DNA of 64,000 nucleotides from Legionella sheltonii (GTDB lineage Bacteria; Pseudomonadota; Gammaproteobacteria; Legionellales; Legionellaceae), in assembly GCF_026191355.1 (NCBI RefSeq), contig NZ_JAPHOQ010000003.1, forward strand, positions 242,589-306,588, read 5' to 3'. Position 1 is the first letter of the stretch. The number at the start of each line of letters is the position of its first letter. This document shows positions 9,031-19,249 of this stretch, piece by piece. Below the pieces are notes generated by a model that was given only the letters and a program-made list of their open reading frames with translations, was not told the origin of the DNA and made no database searches. The translations under genes and the position numbers were made by a program.

Positions 9031-9699
9031 ATGAAAACAATACGAATGAACACTTCTTTCTTGGTTGCATTATTTTTGTTGTCATTTCCTGCACTTGCAG
9101 AAGATGAAACCTATATTGCGTCTATTGAGGCGAATACAAAAAATCGCGCCAATGCTTTTACAAATGAAATAAAACAAATCAGTAAGTCTCTTGAGACTTC
9201 AGAAAAATCGGGTCAAATTGCAGAATTTACCGGCGAGATGCATCAAGTCATAAAAACACAGGAGCCCATTGTAACCCACTTAAAAAAAGTCAGTCAGGTA
9301 CTCGTGTTCTTATCGTTTTCAATGCCAGAAAAAAGTCTACAAGCTTGGCTTTTACAATGTAAACAAAGTGGAGCAACACCTGTGATTCGGGGACTAATTC
9401 ATAATTCGTTTAAAGAAACGATGACGGCTATTCAAACGCTCAGTAAAAAAACAGGAATTGGGATGCAGCTTGATCCTATTCTTTTTATAACCTTTGATAT
9501 CACTATGGTTCCTGCAGTGGTTTATGTGAAAGACACCCCTGCTTGTCCTGCCAATATGGATTGCAAACCGGTGAATTACGACAGTCTTTATGGTGATGTG
9601 TCGCTGGATTACGCCTTAGAAAAAATGAGGGGCGATGAGCAGTCAGAAGACCCCGTGTTGGATCAAATGATTCTTCGGTTAAGAGGGGGGTTAATCTGA
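9031..9699 (+). CDS. trbC: TrbC, periplasmic pilin-assembly protein
   Basis: 222 residues. AGGAG at 9021-9025 favours ATG 9031; a GTG at 9028 is the alternative. Signal peptide about residues 1-23 (LPALA-E). The C-terminal domain has the TrbC features VFLSFSMPEKSL, PVIRGL and DPILFITFDI. It acts with TraW. The stop overlaps the traN start by one base. Confidence 0.92.
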   Translation: MKTIRMNTSFLVALFLLSFPALAEDETYIASIEANTKNRANAFTNEIKQISKSLETSEKSGQIAEFTGEMHQVIKTQEPIVTHLKKVSQVLVFLSFSMPEKSLQAWLLQCKQSGATPVIRGLIHNSFKETMTAIQTLSKKTGIGMQLDPILFITFDITMVPAVVYVKDTPACPANMDCKPVNYDSLYGDVSLDYALEKMRGDEQSEDPVLDQMILRLRGGLI

Positions 9700-11510
9700 T
9701 GAAAGGCTTCGTTTTAGTTTTTTTAATCCTTTGTTCACAGGTTTTTGCACTTGATTTGAATCAGGCGTATCAAGAAGGCGTTCAGACCGGAACAAGCCAT
9801 ACCAATCAATCCATTGATTTATTAAAAGCACTGGATCTGAGCCAGTTTCCTGGCTATCAAGCCAATCTGCCGCAAGAACATTATTATAGTGGCGTCACGC
9901 AGGCAAGCTCAGGTCTTGAAGCCGATTCGCAAACTGCCGTAGCTCAGAATGATGCAGGAAAGGCAGTAGGCGAAAGTTTTAATCATCGCCCCTTGTATCA
10001 AGTAAATCCTGCCTCGGAATCAATGCAAAGGTTAAATCAAATCGCCGAAAATGGAGATGCGATTATGCACGGCCAAAATACCGATAAAACCACCTGCTCT
10101 TTAAAGCCCAAAGAATGCCATTACTCATGGCAGGAAAAAACATGCCTGTCTAGCAAGGTATTAGGTGTATTGCATTGTGCAAGGCACTTACGGTTGGATG
10201 TCTCACCCTACAAAACAGAAAGTTACAGTCTGTACCTGCGAAAAGGAGGTATGAGAAGGACGCCTTTTAAAGTCTTAGTTAATCTGGCACAAACAGATAC
10301 CTGTCAACAGGGTAAAACGCCTTGCTATACAATTTATAAAGATTTAGCGATAGCGCCTGCGATTATATTGCCTGCTAATTGTGCCATGGTGAAAGTAAGT
10401 TTTGTCGATGAAAAAGGAATGGTGGTTGTTGAGCAAACGGCTACTTGCACCAATCCCACCCTATCAATTTCTGTGGGCAATTGTCGATTTGGTCGCTGCA
10501 CAGTGCCCTATTTTCACTCCGTTTCGATGACAGTTGAAATTTATGAAAGCAAAGAGTATTGGGACGACCAATGCCAACATTTGCAAAACAAAGAAAAAGA
10601 GGGGTTGTGTCATATTACTGAGCCTCTAACATGCACTGAGCGTAATCAAACACGAGTTATTGGTGATGTTTCATTTACTCGCCCTTGCTGGAAAGAAAGA
10701 GCTTCCTACACCTGTGGTGGCAGTCAGGAGCAAAATACCTGCGATGACTTGGTGAATCAAGGATGTGAGCAGACTGCTTCGACTTGTGTGAAAGAAGAAG
10801 CAGGACGTTGCACAACACATCAGCAAACGTATCAATGCCCGATAAACCAATGTACTGACAACCAACTGTTGTGTGGTGAGGATGCTTTTTGTTTGGATGG
10901 TAATTGTGCGAAACATGAACTAACCCCAGCCAATGAAGAAGATTTTAAAAAAGCAATGTCCACCTTATCCGCCGCCTCGGAAGCCTCAAAAGACTTTGAT
11001 GGCAATGCCAATTTTATTTTCAAAGGTCAATTGCTTGAATGTTCAACAACAATGCTCCATTTTAAAAATTGTTGCAGTGATAAGGGGTGGGGTCTGGATC
11101 TTGAGCTGGCACAGTGTAGTGATGCTGAGAAAAAACTGGGAAAAGCTCGAGAAAACAAACTGGTAGTACCTACAGGTGAATATTGTTTTAAACGCAAAAA
11201 ACTCCCTATTGGCTCAGTCTGTGTCGATCACCACCAGACTTACTGTGTCTTCCAATCTAAATTAGCCCGTATGGTTCAAGTACAAGGAAGACGTGACCAG
11301 TTACATATTGGTTTTGGCCAAAATAAATACTCTAATTGTTCAGGTATTACGCCTGAGCAAATGCAATTAATTCACTTCGAATCCATTGATTTTTCAGAAT
11401 TTTATGAAGAGGTAAAAAATAAACAAAAACAACCGGATTACCAACAAACTGCCAATGGAATAAGCCAGCGCCTTAATCAATTTTACAATCAAGGAGACAT
11501 CAATGGCTAG
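9699..11510 (+). CDS. traN: TraN, outer-membrane mating-pair stabilisation protein
   Basis: 603 residues (F TraN 602). Signal peptide about 1-17, then a very Cys-rich protein with clustered CxxxxC and C-x-x-C motifs through the second half (for example CADDL-like repeats around residues 340-400). TraN contacts recipient surface proteins and stabilises mating pairs, so its variable central region is the part most likely to set recipient preference. Overlaps traF by 8 nt. Confidence 0.94.
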   Translation: MKGFVLVFLILCSQVFALDLNQAYQEGVQTGTSHTNQSIDLLKALDLSQFPGYQANLPQEHYYSGVTQASSGLEADSQTAVAQNDAGKAVGESFNHRPLYQVNPASESMQRLNQIAENGDAIMHGQNTDKTTCSLKPKECHYSWQEKTCLSSKVLGVLHCARHLRLDVSPYKTESYSLYLRKGGMRRTPFKVLVNLAQTDTCQQGKTPCYTIYKDLAIAPAIILPANCAMVKVSFVDEKGMVVVEQTATCTNPTLSISVGNCRFGRCTVPYFHSVSMTVEIYESKEYWDDQCQHLQNKEKEGLCHITEPLTCTERNQTRVIGDVSFTRPCWKERASYTCGGSQEQNTCDDLVNQGCEQTASTCVKEEAGRCTTHQQTYQCPINQCTDNQLLCGEDAFCLDGNCAKHELTPANEEDFKKAMSTLSAASEASKDFDGNANFIFKGQLLECSTTMLHFKNCCSDKGWGLDLELAQCSDAEKKLGKARENKLVVPTGEYCFKRKKLPIGSVCVDHHQTYCVFQSKLARMVQVQGRRDQLHIGFGQNKYSNCSGITPEQMQLIHFESIDFSEFYEEVKNKQKQPDYQQTANGISQRLNQFYNQGDING

Positions 11511-12285
11511 ATGGTTTTTTGTTTTGTTGGTTAGCGTGAGTCCTTTTTTGTACGCCGAGCAGCCTTATCTTAATGAGCATGAGGAAGGTTGGTATTGGCA
11601 TAAAGATCCCAAAGAGGAAGTCAAGAATAAACCACAAACTGAGTCAGTGGCAGCTTCACCTGTAAGTAAACCTGCCGATCCTGATAAAACATGGAAATTG
11701 ATTGGTACTAGGGTGCAACAGGCTCGTGCACAAGCTATTTTAAATCCAACTCCTAAAAATATTGCTCGGGCAAGACGATTACAACGATTGATTGTGGCAC
11801 AGGCTAATCTATTTTCTGAGAAATGGATGCTCGATTTGCTAATCAATCCAGATCAAGATGAAAGTCTTATTAATCCAAGCAGTAGTGCGGCACGTGATGT
11901 TTACAACCAGCAAAACAGCATGCAAAAGGAAAAGGCGATTATTCAAATTAGTCAAACATCTGGTTTGTTGTATTTCTATGAGGGTGGTGAACCATTTAGC
12001 GAGCGTATGGCCCAAGTGGTGAGTGATTTTGCAAACAGTTATCACATGACTGTTATTCCAATTGCCATGACCAATCGCATCTCCCCGATGTTCCCTAACT
12101 CACGAGTTGATTCCGGTCAGGCAACTCAGATGGGTGTTAAACACATTCCAGCGGTTTTTGCTCTTAATCCGGTATCAAAAAAAACCATGCCAGTTGCTTA
12201 TGGCTTAGTCAGCCAGTCGGAATTGAAAGAAAACATTTTAATGGCAAGCAACGCTTTTCAATCGGGAGATTACAATGCGCAATAA
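11503..12285 (+). CDS. traF: TraF, thioredoxin-fold assembly protein lacking CxxC
   Basis: 260 residues (F TraF about 247). Signal peptide about residues 1-18, then the W-Y-W-H-K-D-P segment typical of TraF. The C-terminal half is thioredoxin-like (LLYFYEGGEPFSERM), but the CxxC position reads E-G-G-E, as in F TraF, which also lacks the redox motif. Periplasmic pilus assembly protein. It overlaps trbB by 11 nt; trbB carries the redox pair. Confidence 0.93.
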   Translation: MARWFFVLLVSVSPFLYAEQPYLNEHEEGWYWHKDPKEEVKNKPQTESVAASPVSKPADPDKTWKLIGTRVQQARAQAILNPTPKNIARARRLQRLIVAQANLFSEKWMLDLLINPDQDESLINPSSSAARDVYNQQNSMQKEKAIIQISQTSGLLYFYEGGEPFSERMAQVVSDFANSYHMTVIPIAMTNRISPMFPNSRVDSGQATQMGVKHIPAVFALNPVSKKTMPVAYGLVSQSELKENILMASNAFQSGDYNAQ

Positions 12286-12697
12286 ATTAGCTATTTTTCT
12301 AATATTAGGAACGTTATTTTCATCAAGCCTATACGCCGATATTGATAATGCACCGCTTCATGCCCTTGCCAAACATCAAGGATTTTTCTTTTTTTTCAGT
12401 TCGAGTTGTCCTCATTGTCAACGCTTTGCACCCACGCTCAAACGCTTGAGTCAACACTATGGCTTTAGCGTAGTTGCTATTTCTGTTGATGGAGGCTTTT
12501 TACCGTCCTTTCCTGATGCGGTGATGAATGAAGGACAAACGAAGGTATTTCAAGTCAGTGTTTATCCTTCTCTTTTTTTGGTTAACCCAAAGAGCCAAGT
12601 GGCGAGTCTTGTTACTGAAGGCACTATTGATGAAGGCGAACTAACCAATCGGTTACTAAAAATTAGCCAGATACATGACAAAGAGGTGCCTTTATGA
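12275..12697 (+). CDS. trbB: TrbB, periplasmic thiol-disulphide oxidoreductase
   Basis: 140 residues with signal peptide (about 1-22) and a thioredoxin fold bearing the active-site motif SSSCPHCQRF at about residues 43-52 and a cis-Pro segment VSVYPSLFLV. It probably forms or isomerises disulphides in the Cys-rich TraU, TraN and TraH. Shorter than F TrbB (about 181). The start overlaps traF and the stop overlaps traH by 4 nt. Confidence 0.9.
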   Translation: MRNKLAIFLILGTLFSSSLYADIDNAPLHALAKHQGFFFFFSSSCPHCQRFAPTLKRLSQHYGFSVVAISVDGGFLPSFPDAVMNEGQTKVFQVSVYPSLFLVNPKSQVASLVTEGTIDEGELTNRLLKISQIHDKEVPL

Positions 12698-14079
12698 AAA
12701 AAATTCTTCTGTCTTGTGGGTTAATCGGTGCACTTGGCATCGGACAAGTGTACAGCAAATCAATAGGTGAGGATTTAACTGGCTATTTTAAAGCCCTTAA
12801 TATGGGAGCGAATGTCACAGAGCCTCATGCCTATCAAGCACAGCGTGCCGGTTTTTATACGGGGGGTAATTTATACGCCAGAAGCAGCGTGCGTAATCTG
12901 CAAATTATGCGCTTGAGCTGGCCTAAGGTGTCTGCAGGCTGTGGTGGCATTGATGCCACGTTAGGTGGTTTTTCTCACATCAAAGGTAAAGAGTTTGTAG
13001 ATTTTACCAAAAACATATTGAACAACTCACAAGGACTTGCCTTCCAATTAGCCCTAGAGCAAGCAACACCTCTGTTAGGTAATGTGGCAACCAAATTACA
13101 AAACGTGGCTACCTGGGTGAACCAAACTAATATCAGTTCGTGTGCAACGGCTGAAAGTGCCGTACTGGGTTTAGCCCCACGCACCCGTATTGCACAGCAA
13201 CATGCCTGCCAATCCATCGGTCAATCTAAAAATCTCTTTTCAGACTGGGCAGAGGCACGACAAGGCTGTGGTAAAGGCTCCAGTAATTATGATTACGACA
13301 GAGTGATTAATGAAAACAGCAGCAATGAGCAGGTAGTTGATAATACCAATGTGGCGTGGAATGCGTTAAAGAAAAACGGCTTATTTGCAGATGATATCGA
13401 ATTAGCTCAACTCATGATGACCTTATCGGGCACCTTAATTCTGACTCGCGATGCAGAAGGGGTGCATGTCCAACGCCTGTCTTCCTTAGTAAGTAATAAC
13501 AATTTAATCAGCGCTCTTTTACGCGGTGGCGAGGTAAAAATCTATCAATGTGATGAAAAGGTCAAATGCTTACAACCCACCTTAACCAGTAAAAACATTG
13601 ATATCAGTCATGGTCTTGAATCAAAAGTTCGTGATCTGATTTTGGATATGGCAAGCAAGATTAAAGACAATGTGGAGCAAAGTGATGCCGCTAAAGGATT
13701 AATAGAATCCACCCAATATCCGGTAATGAAAATGGTCAGTGTGCAAATGGCCTTTATGAAAGACAGTGCGGTGATTGACACCACCCGTTACTCAGAAGCC
13801 ATTGCCATTGATATTTTATTTCAATATTTGAATGAAAACTTACAACTCGTTAAACAAGCAGCAGGAGCTTTGCAATATCCAGAGGCCATTATGAAAGAGT
13901 TTCAAACTGATCTCACTCAGGCTCGTCGCGACTTGGTTCAAATGGAAGGTACCGCGCATCAGCGAATGAGCATGGCGATGCAGATGATTCAAGAAACTCA
14001 AACCATAGAGCAAATGCTTGTAGGAGAATTTTCATCAGAGCTCACTCAGTCTTTGAGTTGGGCTAATCAAATGAGGTGA
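12694..14079 (+). CDS. traH: TraH, periplasmic pilus assembly protein
   Basis: 461 residues (F TraH 458). Signal peptide about 1-21. Family features include RAGFYTGGNLYARS, WPKVSAGCGGIDATLGGFS and CATAESAVLGL, and a helical C-terminus suited to coiled-coil contacts. TraH, with TraF, TraU, TraW and TrbI, forms the periplasmic assembly that extends pili. The ATGA overlap with trbB and tight spacing to traG indicate one transcript. Confidence 0.95.
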   Translation: MKKILLSCGLIGALGIGQVYSKSIGEDLTGYFKALNMGANVTEPHAYQAQRAGFYTGGNLYARSSVRNLQIMRLSWPKVSAGCGGIDATLGGFSHIKGKEFVDFTKNILNNSQGLAFQLALEQATPLLGNVATKLQNVATWVNQTNISSCATAESAVLGLAPRTRIAQQHACQSIGQSKNLFSDWAEARQGCGKGSSNYDYDRVINENSSNEQVVDNTNVAWNALKKNGLFADDIELAQLMMTLSGTLILTRDAEGVHVQRLSSLVSNNNLISALLRGGEVKIYQCDEKVKCLQPTLTSKNIDISHGLESKVRDLILDMASKIKDNVEQSDAAKGLIESTQYPVMKMVSVQMAFMKDSAVIDTTRYSEAIAIDILFQYLNENLQLVKQAAGALQYPEAIMKEFQTDLTQARRDLVQMEGTAHQRMSMAMQMIQETQTIEQMLVGEFSSELTQSLSWANQMR

Positions 14080-14084
14080 GTGAA

Positions 14085-16805
14085 ATGGCTGTTACGATGC
14101 AAATTTATACGATTACCGGTGGTGAGTTACTTAAGGCGTTTTATAACGCCACCGCAGCTATGTTTCACTATGATGGAATACTTGGGATTTTTAGAACAGC
14201 ACTGATTATTGGTGGGGTTTGGACTGTTGGCCAATTTATTGTAAAACGTGATGTGCGCAGTATGTTCTTCTTTATTTTAAAATATGCTTTTGTTATTTCA
14301 TTTATTCTAACACCTACCTGCAATTTGCAAATCCACGATAGAACTGATCCTCTGCGACCAGATTTAACGGTTGATAACGTGCCCTTAGTTTTGGGTGTTG
14401 TAGGAGGATTAAGCAGTCAGCTAAGTGATAAAATAACCCGGCTTTTTGAATTCTTCTTTCATTCACCTAACGATATGGATTACAGCCAAACAGGCATGAT
14501 CATGGGTGCGAAGCTCTTTTTATCAGTAAGTAATATAAAAATAACCGATCCGTTGTTTAATGCAAACATGCAAAAGTTCATGCAGCAATGCGTGTTCTAT
14601 GATGTGATGTATGGACGATATGGCTTAAAAGACATTAATCAAGCAAGAGATATTTGGGAATTGGTTAAATCCAATGCCTCTGTTGCTCGTGGGTTTATTT
14701 ACGATGGTTCATTTAAATCGTGTATGGAAGCCGCTAGTTTATTAGACAGTGCCTGGAGTGGCGTGATTGAAGATGCCAAATCTAAGTATGCAGGTTTTGC
14801 TTTTGGCAATCATTCAGATGCCCTAGCTAATTTCGAAAAATACTTACCTCAAGCTTATAATCATTTAACCGCCATGTCAGGTGATGCCGCAGCACTTATT
14901 CGGCAAAATATGATGGCCAACGCCATTCGCGATGGCGTGTTTTCTATGGGCGCACGTGTGAATTCAAAAGCGGCCATAGACAGTTTTTCAGCCAGTCGAG
15001 CACAGGATAAAATACCCGCGGCACTCAGCAATATTGGACTAATGTCCGCCTATTGGTTGCCCATGTTGCAAAGTCTTTTATTTTGCATTGTTATAGGGTG
15101 TTTTATTTTTGTCTTGTTTTTTTTCCCCTTTCCCTCCGGCATTTCTTTTTTTCAATTTTACGCAACACTGTATGTCTGGCTTGCCCTATGGGCACCGATG
15201 TTTACTGTTATTAACTACATCATGACTATTTTGGCGCAGTTTTCATTGTCCTTTGTGTCAACAGGGGCGACTACTTTGGCCTACCAAACAGGCATGAATC
15301 AAGTCTATGAAAATATGGCTGCCTTGGGAGGCTACTTAGTCTTGGCGACAACCACATTGAGTTATATGTTAATCAGTCGACACGTGGGTAGTTTTGTATC
15401 ACTCACGCAACAACCAACAGGTATTGTTCAAAATGCCGCCTCCTCTGCGGCAGAAGAAGCACAAATGGGAAATTACAGCTACGGAAATACCAGTTTTGCT
15501 AATCATAATGGGTTTAATAGCAGTTCTTTTCATAACGATCAAAACGCCAGAATATCATTGGGTGGTATTGAAACAAGCCTTGATAGTGGTTCAATTGCGC
15601 GAATATCGCGTGATGGCAGTGAAACACTGACGATGGCAACTGCGACCTCGCATACCCCGCTTAATATTCAATTAGGAGAAAGCACGCGATCTGCATTTTC
15701 TGAATTATCCGACAGTGCTAAAAGTGCTGGGTTCAATAAATCAATTGCTTCATCAGAGCACTATGCGGCATCACTCAGAAGCCTGGCAGAGCTTGGTGAA
15801 ACGCAATCACATGGGGAACAAAGTGGGCAGGGACATCAAATATCCACTTCAGCAGGCTTTAATGCCGCGGCATCAAAAATATCCAATCTCATTGATACCT
15901 TTGCTCACGATCATAATATTTCTCGGGATGATGCGACTAAAGTTTTAAGTGCTGCCAGTATTAATTTAGGAGGATCGTTTGGTTTTGGAACTGGTTCTGC
16001 AACACCTGGCGCAAGGGGCAATATTGAGATTGGGGGAAATGTGCGTCATGAACGAGACAAATCAGAATCCCATCAAGACGCACGCTTGATGAATGAAGCG
16101 CGACGCTTTAGTGAGGAGCATCATTTTACAGATGTAGTAAATGAGGCAAGACAAGCCACCAAGGACGATCATTTCCGCACTTCTGATGATTTTAGTGGAC
16201 GCTTGGCTAATAACTTTTCAGCAGGCTTTGATAAATCTATGCAGTATCGAGATGAAGCTGTGGCGAGTTTTTCCGAATCAGAGAGTTATCACCGACAAGC
16301 AACTACTTCCAGCGAGCAAACAGCATCTATTAATCTTGATGCTCAAACAGGATTTATTGATTGGTTATCACATCATCGTGCACCTAATAGTCAGGGAACC
16401 ATTGGGTTGCAACAGGCAGAATGGCTAATTCGTCACGATCCTGAATTAGCTCAGTCTTATGCAAGACAATTTGTTGGTGAAAAAACCGCGCAATCAATCA
16501 GCCAATTTCAAAAAAATCATCCTATTAACGAAAGTCAGGTGCACCAAAAAAATGATGCCTTTAAAAGTCGTGTTTCTGGTAGTGCGGGGGTTGATCATGC
16601 TCTTGGTGATTATACCAATACCTTCAATGAGCGAGCAAAGAACATCAATGCAGGAGGCGTTAATAAAGATTCGGTTAGTGCCGTTGATAAGGATTTTGCA
16701 CGCGCCAAGTCAGAAATGTCCAAGAATGTTGAAGGTATTGTGCAAGATGGATCGCAAGTCATGCAGGATGTCATAGTTGCCCAAGCAAACAAGGACGTTA
16801 AATGA
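14085..16805 (+). CDS. traG: TraG, mating-pair stabilisation and pilus assembly protein
   Basis: 906 residues (F TraG 938). The N-terminal half carries several membrane segments (about residues 30-75, 320-360, 365-400 and 415-440). The long polar C-terminal half is Ser/Asn-rich, probably periplasmic, and in F takes part in mating-pair stabilisation and entry exclusion. I chose ATG 14085, with GAGG 8 nt upstream; a GTG at 14076 overlapping the traH stop is possible. Followed by a convergent minus-strand gene 3 nt away. Confidence 0.93.
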   Translation: MAVTMQIYTITGGELLKAFYNATAAMFHYDGILGIFRTALIIGGVWTVGQFIVKRDVRSMFFFILKYAFVISFILTPTCNLQIHDRTDPLRPDLTVDNVPLVLGVVGGLSSQLSDKITRLFEFFFHSPNDMDYSQTGMIMGAKLFLSVSNIKITDPLFNANMQKFMQQCVFYDVMYGRYGLKDINQARDIWELVKSNASVARGFIYDGSFKSCMEAASLLDSAWSGVIEDAKSKYAGFAFGNHSDALANFEKYLPQAYNHLTAMSGDAAALIRQNMMANAIRDGVFSMGARVNSKAAIDSFSASRAQDKIPAALSNIGLMSAYWLPMLQSLLFCIVIGCFIFVLFFFPFPSGISFFQFYATLYVWLALWAPMFTVINYIMTILAQFSLSFVSTGATTLAYQTGMNQVYENMAALGGYLVLATTTLSYMLISRHVGSFVSLTQQPTGIVQNAASSAAEEAQMGNYSYGNTSFANHNGFNSSSFHNDQNARISLGGIETSLDSGSIARISRDGSETLTMATATSHTPLNIQLGESTRSAFSELSDSAKSAGFNKSIASSEHYAASLRSLAELGETQSHGEQSGQGHQISTSAGFNAAASKISNLIDTFAHDHNISRDDATKVLSAASINLGGSFGFGTGSATPGARGNIEIGGNVRHERDKSESHQDARLMNEARRFSEEHHFTDVVNEARQATKDDHFRTSDDFSGRLANNFSAGFDKSMQYRDEAVASFSESESYHRQATTSSEQTASINLDAQTGFIDWLSHHRAPNSQGTIGLQQAEWLIRHDPELAQSYARQFVGEKTAQSISQFQKNHPINESQVHQKNDAFKSRVSGSAGVDHALGDYTNTFNERAKNINAGGVNKDSVSAVDKDFARAKSEMSKNVEGIVQDGSQVMQDVIVAQANKDVK

Positions 16806-16808
16806 TAT

Positions 16809-17273
16809 CTACCAGGAGCGAGTTCCATAAGGGTTTCCAGAGGTATCCATACCACTGCTTCCTGACATCGGCCGACCTGAGCTTGGGTTTATGCTCACTG
16901 AAGAGCTGTAGTTATTTGAACGATGGTAATTGGGCGACTCATGTGAGGAAAACGGCTGGTTTAGTGATGAACCACCGTAGGATCCAAAAGAAAATGCAAA
17001 GCCTAAATCTGAGAGCATCAAATCAAAGCCAAAAGAGGCACCAAGCCCAAAAGCCGCTAATGGTGACACAAGGAATAAGAGCCAATCGGTGCAATAAAAA
17101 AATAAGGAGCCTTTGTTACTTGGGAAATCACCAAAACAAAGAAATAGTAACACCACAATTAAAAGAACAAGAGAACCGATTCCCATTGATGCCAAACGCA
17201 GTTTTTTTCTTTGTTCAGGGGACAGGTCATCAAGTGAGCGAATCATCACTTGCCCTTTATAGTTCTTCTCCAT
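16809..17273 (-). CDS. Small membrane protein of unknown function, opposite strand between traG and traD
   Basis: 154 residues. ATG at 17273 has a good AAGGAGA site 7 nt upstream. Two hydrophobic segments (about residues 30-50 and 62-85) precede a Gly/Ser/Asn/Tyr-rich, probably disordered tail ending STSGNPYG-like. The overlapping plus-strand frame (16802-17341) lacks protein-like composition, so I prefer this one. It lies convergent to traG and divergent from traD, whose promoter must therefore lie within or behind 17274-17337. I do not recognise a family. Similar position-specific accessory proteins may relate to entry exclusion or stabilisation, but that is a guess. Confidence 0.6.
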   Translation of the reverse strand: MEKNYKGQVMIRSLDDLSPEQRKKLRLASMGIGSLVLLIVVLLFLCFGDFPSNKGSLFFYCTDWLLFLVSPLAAFGLGASFGFDLMLSDLGFAFSFGSYGGSSLNQPFSSHESPNYHRSNNYSSSVSINPSSGRPMSGSSGMDTSGNPYGTRSW

Positions 17274-17337
17274 TGGATTTTCTCCTTTTTATTCATTGTA
17301 GCCTGTTTTTCACTTTTTTTATATCGATTCGGAGTCA

Positions 17338-19230
17338 ATGATGGCGGTAAATCCTACAAAATTATTTATTCGCGGCGGTCAAATCTTTTTGCACAATGTC
17401 CGCATGTTCACACAGGTAGGTAAGAAAGTAAGCCTTGCTATGCTGATAGTTTTTTTTATTTTCTTAAGTCTGGCTTTTTATTTTAATACCAGTGCGTATC
17501 AACGTTATATTGGCCAGCAATGGGTTAAAGCCCAGGCAATGACTTTAATACAGAGCAAAACCAAGCAAGTGGTTCGCATGCCAACGGGTGAATCTTATCC
17601 AGTGTATTCAGCGCAAATTGTAAAAGCTCCCATGGTCATCGGCATTGTTAATCAATTAAAACAAGCTCTACTTAAGAGCATGATAGAGGCACTATTTGCC
17701 TCTGTCATGATGTTAATTGTCATGGTTAAGTGGTTACAAAAAAGAGGGGAAAATCAAAGTAAAGCCAAGATCATTCGAGGCAGTGAGTTAGTGGATGAAA
17801 GCACATTACAAAAGCGCATCAAAAAAACCAGTAGGGTTTCTCCCTATCGTATTGGTGGGGTGTCACTGCCCTATGGTTCTGAAACCCAGCACATACAAAT
17901 AGTAGGCACCACGGGCTCTGGTAAAACGGTTGCTATTCGTGATCTATTAACGACGATACAAGACAGAGGTGAGCGTGCAATTATTTATGATAAAGGGGGA
18001 ACTTATTTATCCCGTTTTTATCGTGAACATCAGGATGTAATTTTAAATCCCTTAGATACAAGAGGCCATTCATGGAATGTTTGGGCGGAATGTGAAGACA
18101 AAGCCGATCTTGAAGCACTTGCTGAAGCCATCATGCCAATGCCTATCAATAACACCATGGATCCCTTTTGGATTAAAGCCGCGCGTATGATTTTCGTCTC
18201 CACTGCCAATGAGTTGAAAAATGATCCCAAACGCTCCAATCTAATGTTGTTGCAATACTTACTCACTGCAGATTTAGGTCGGATTCATCATCTACTGCGT
18301 CATACTGAATCAGAATCTCTGGTATCAGACAAAGTACAAAAGACTGCATTAAATGTAAAAACCGTAATGGCTACTTATTTAAAATCCTTATTGTATTTAA
18401 AGGATGACGGGGATATCTTTTCGATTCGGGACTGGATTTTGAATGATCAGAGCAACTCTTGTTTGTTTGTCAGTTCTGATGGGCGCAAACACCCAACCAT
18501 TAGACCGCTGATTTCAGCTTGGATTAATACGGCTACCAAAGAGCTCTTAAGTTTAGCGCCAGATGATAACCGCCGTGTTTGGTTTATTTTAGATGAATTG
18601 GCAACTCTACATGCTTTACCCTTTTTAGCCGCAGTCAAGTCAGAAAGTCGCAAATTTGGTGGTTGCTTCTTATTGGGCCATCATGGTGCATCCCAGTTGC
18701 GCACTATCTATGGTAACGATGGTGCCGCGTCCCTTTCAAATTTGTGTTCGACTCGCTTGTTCCTCCGTTTACCCGAACATACTGATGCAGAACATGCTTC
18801 CCGCAATATTGGTACCTATGAAATTGAAGAGGTCAATGAATCTATTAGTTATGGTGCTAACACCATGCGTGATGGGATTTCAGTATCTCGGCAAACTAAG
18901 GAAAAGCAATTGGTTTTACCAACTCAAATTCAGGTAATCAATGATCTACAAGGGTATTTGCGAGTAAAAGGTGAATTTCCTGCAGCAAAAATAAAGCTTA
19001 ATTACGTTGATTATCCTCTCATTCACGAAGAGTTTATTGCACGAGCTATTGATCCTGATCCGCTACGTCAAAAAGTGGAACAATTGGTGGATACCTATAG
19101 CGATCCTATCCTTGCCGCATCCCATGATGATGCTTTAGAGACTGCAACTTCAACAAATAAAAACCTTACGAAACCAATTGCCAGAGAAAAAAAGATTGAA
19201 GAAGAAAAAGAGCTTGTTGAGTTTTTATAA
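17338..19230 (+). CDS. traD: TraD, type IV coupling protein
   Basis: 630 residues, shorter than F TraD (717). Two N-terminal membrane segments (about 33-52 and 100-130), then the TraD ATPase with Walker A GTTGSGKT at about residues 190-198 and Walker B RVWFILDELATL at about 413-424. It docks the relaxosome on the channel and pumps the DNA strand. ATG 17338 or the next codon ATG 17341 could be the start; GGAG at 17331-17334 fits 17341 slightly better. Ends Glu/Lys-rich, 19 nt before traI. Confidence 0.94.
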   Translation: MMAVNPTKLFIRGGQIFLHNVRMFTQVGKKVSLAMLIVFFIFLSLAFYFNTSAYQRYIGQQWVKAQAMTLIQSKTKQVVRMPTGESYPVYSAQIVKAPMVIGIVNQLKQALLKSMIEALFASVMMLIVMVKWLQKRGENQSKAKIIRGSELVDESTLQKRIKKTSRVSPYRIGGVSLPYGSETQHIQIVGTTGSGKTVAIRDLLTTIQDRGERAIIYDKGGTYLSRFYREHQDVILNPLDTRGHSWNVWAECEDKADLEALAEAIMPMPINNTMDPFWIKAARMIFVSTANELKNDPKRSNLMLLQYLLTADLGRIHHLLRHTESESLVSDKVQKTALNVKTVMATYLKSLLYLKDDGDIFSIRDWILNDQSNSCLFVSSDGRKHPTIRPLISAWINTATKELLSLAPDDNRRVWFILDELATLHALPFLAAVKSESRKFGGCFLLGHHGASQLRTIYGNDGAASLSNLCSTRLFLRLPEHTDAEHASRNIGTYEIEEVNESISYGANTMRDGISVSRQTKEKQLVLPTQIQVINDLQGYLRVKGEFPAAKIKLNYVDYPLIHEEFIARAIDPDPLRQKVEQLVDTYSDPILAASHDDALETATSTNKNLTKPIAREKKIEEEKELVEFL

Positions 19231-19249
19231 GAACAAATAAGGGGTAAGC

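Noticed and set aside
16802..17341. Plus-strand frame of 179 residues between traG and traD
   Set aside because: Its composition is not protein-like and it is antisense to a minus-strand frame with a good ribosome-binding site and membrane segments.
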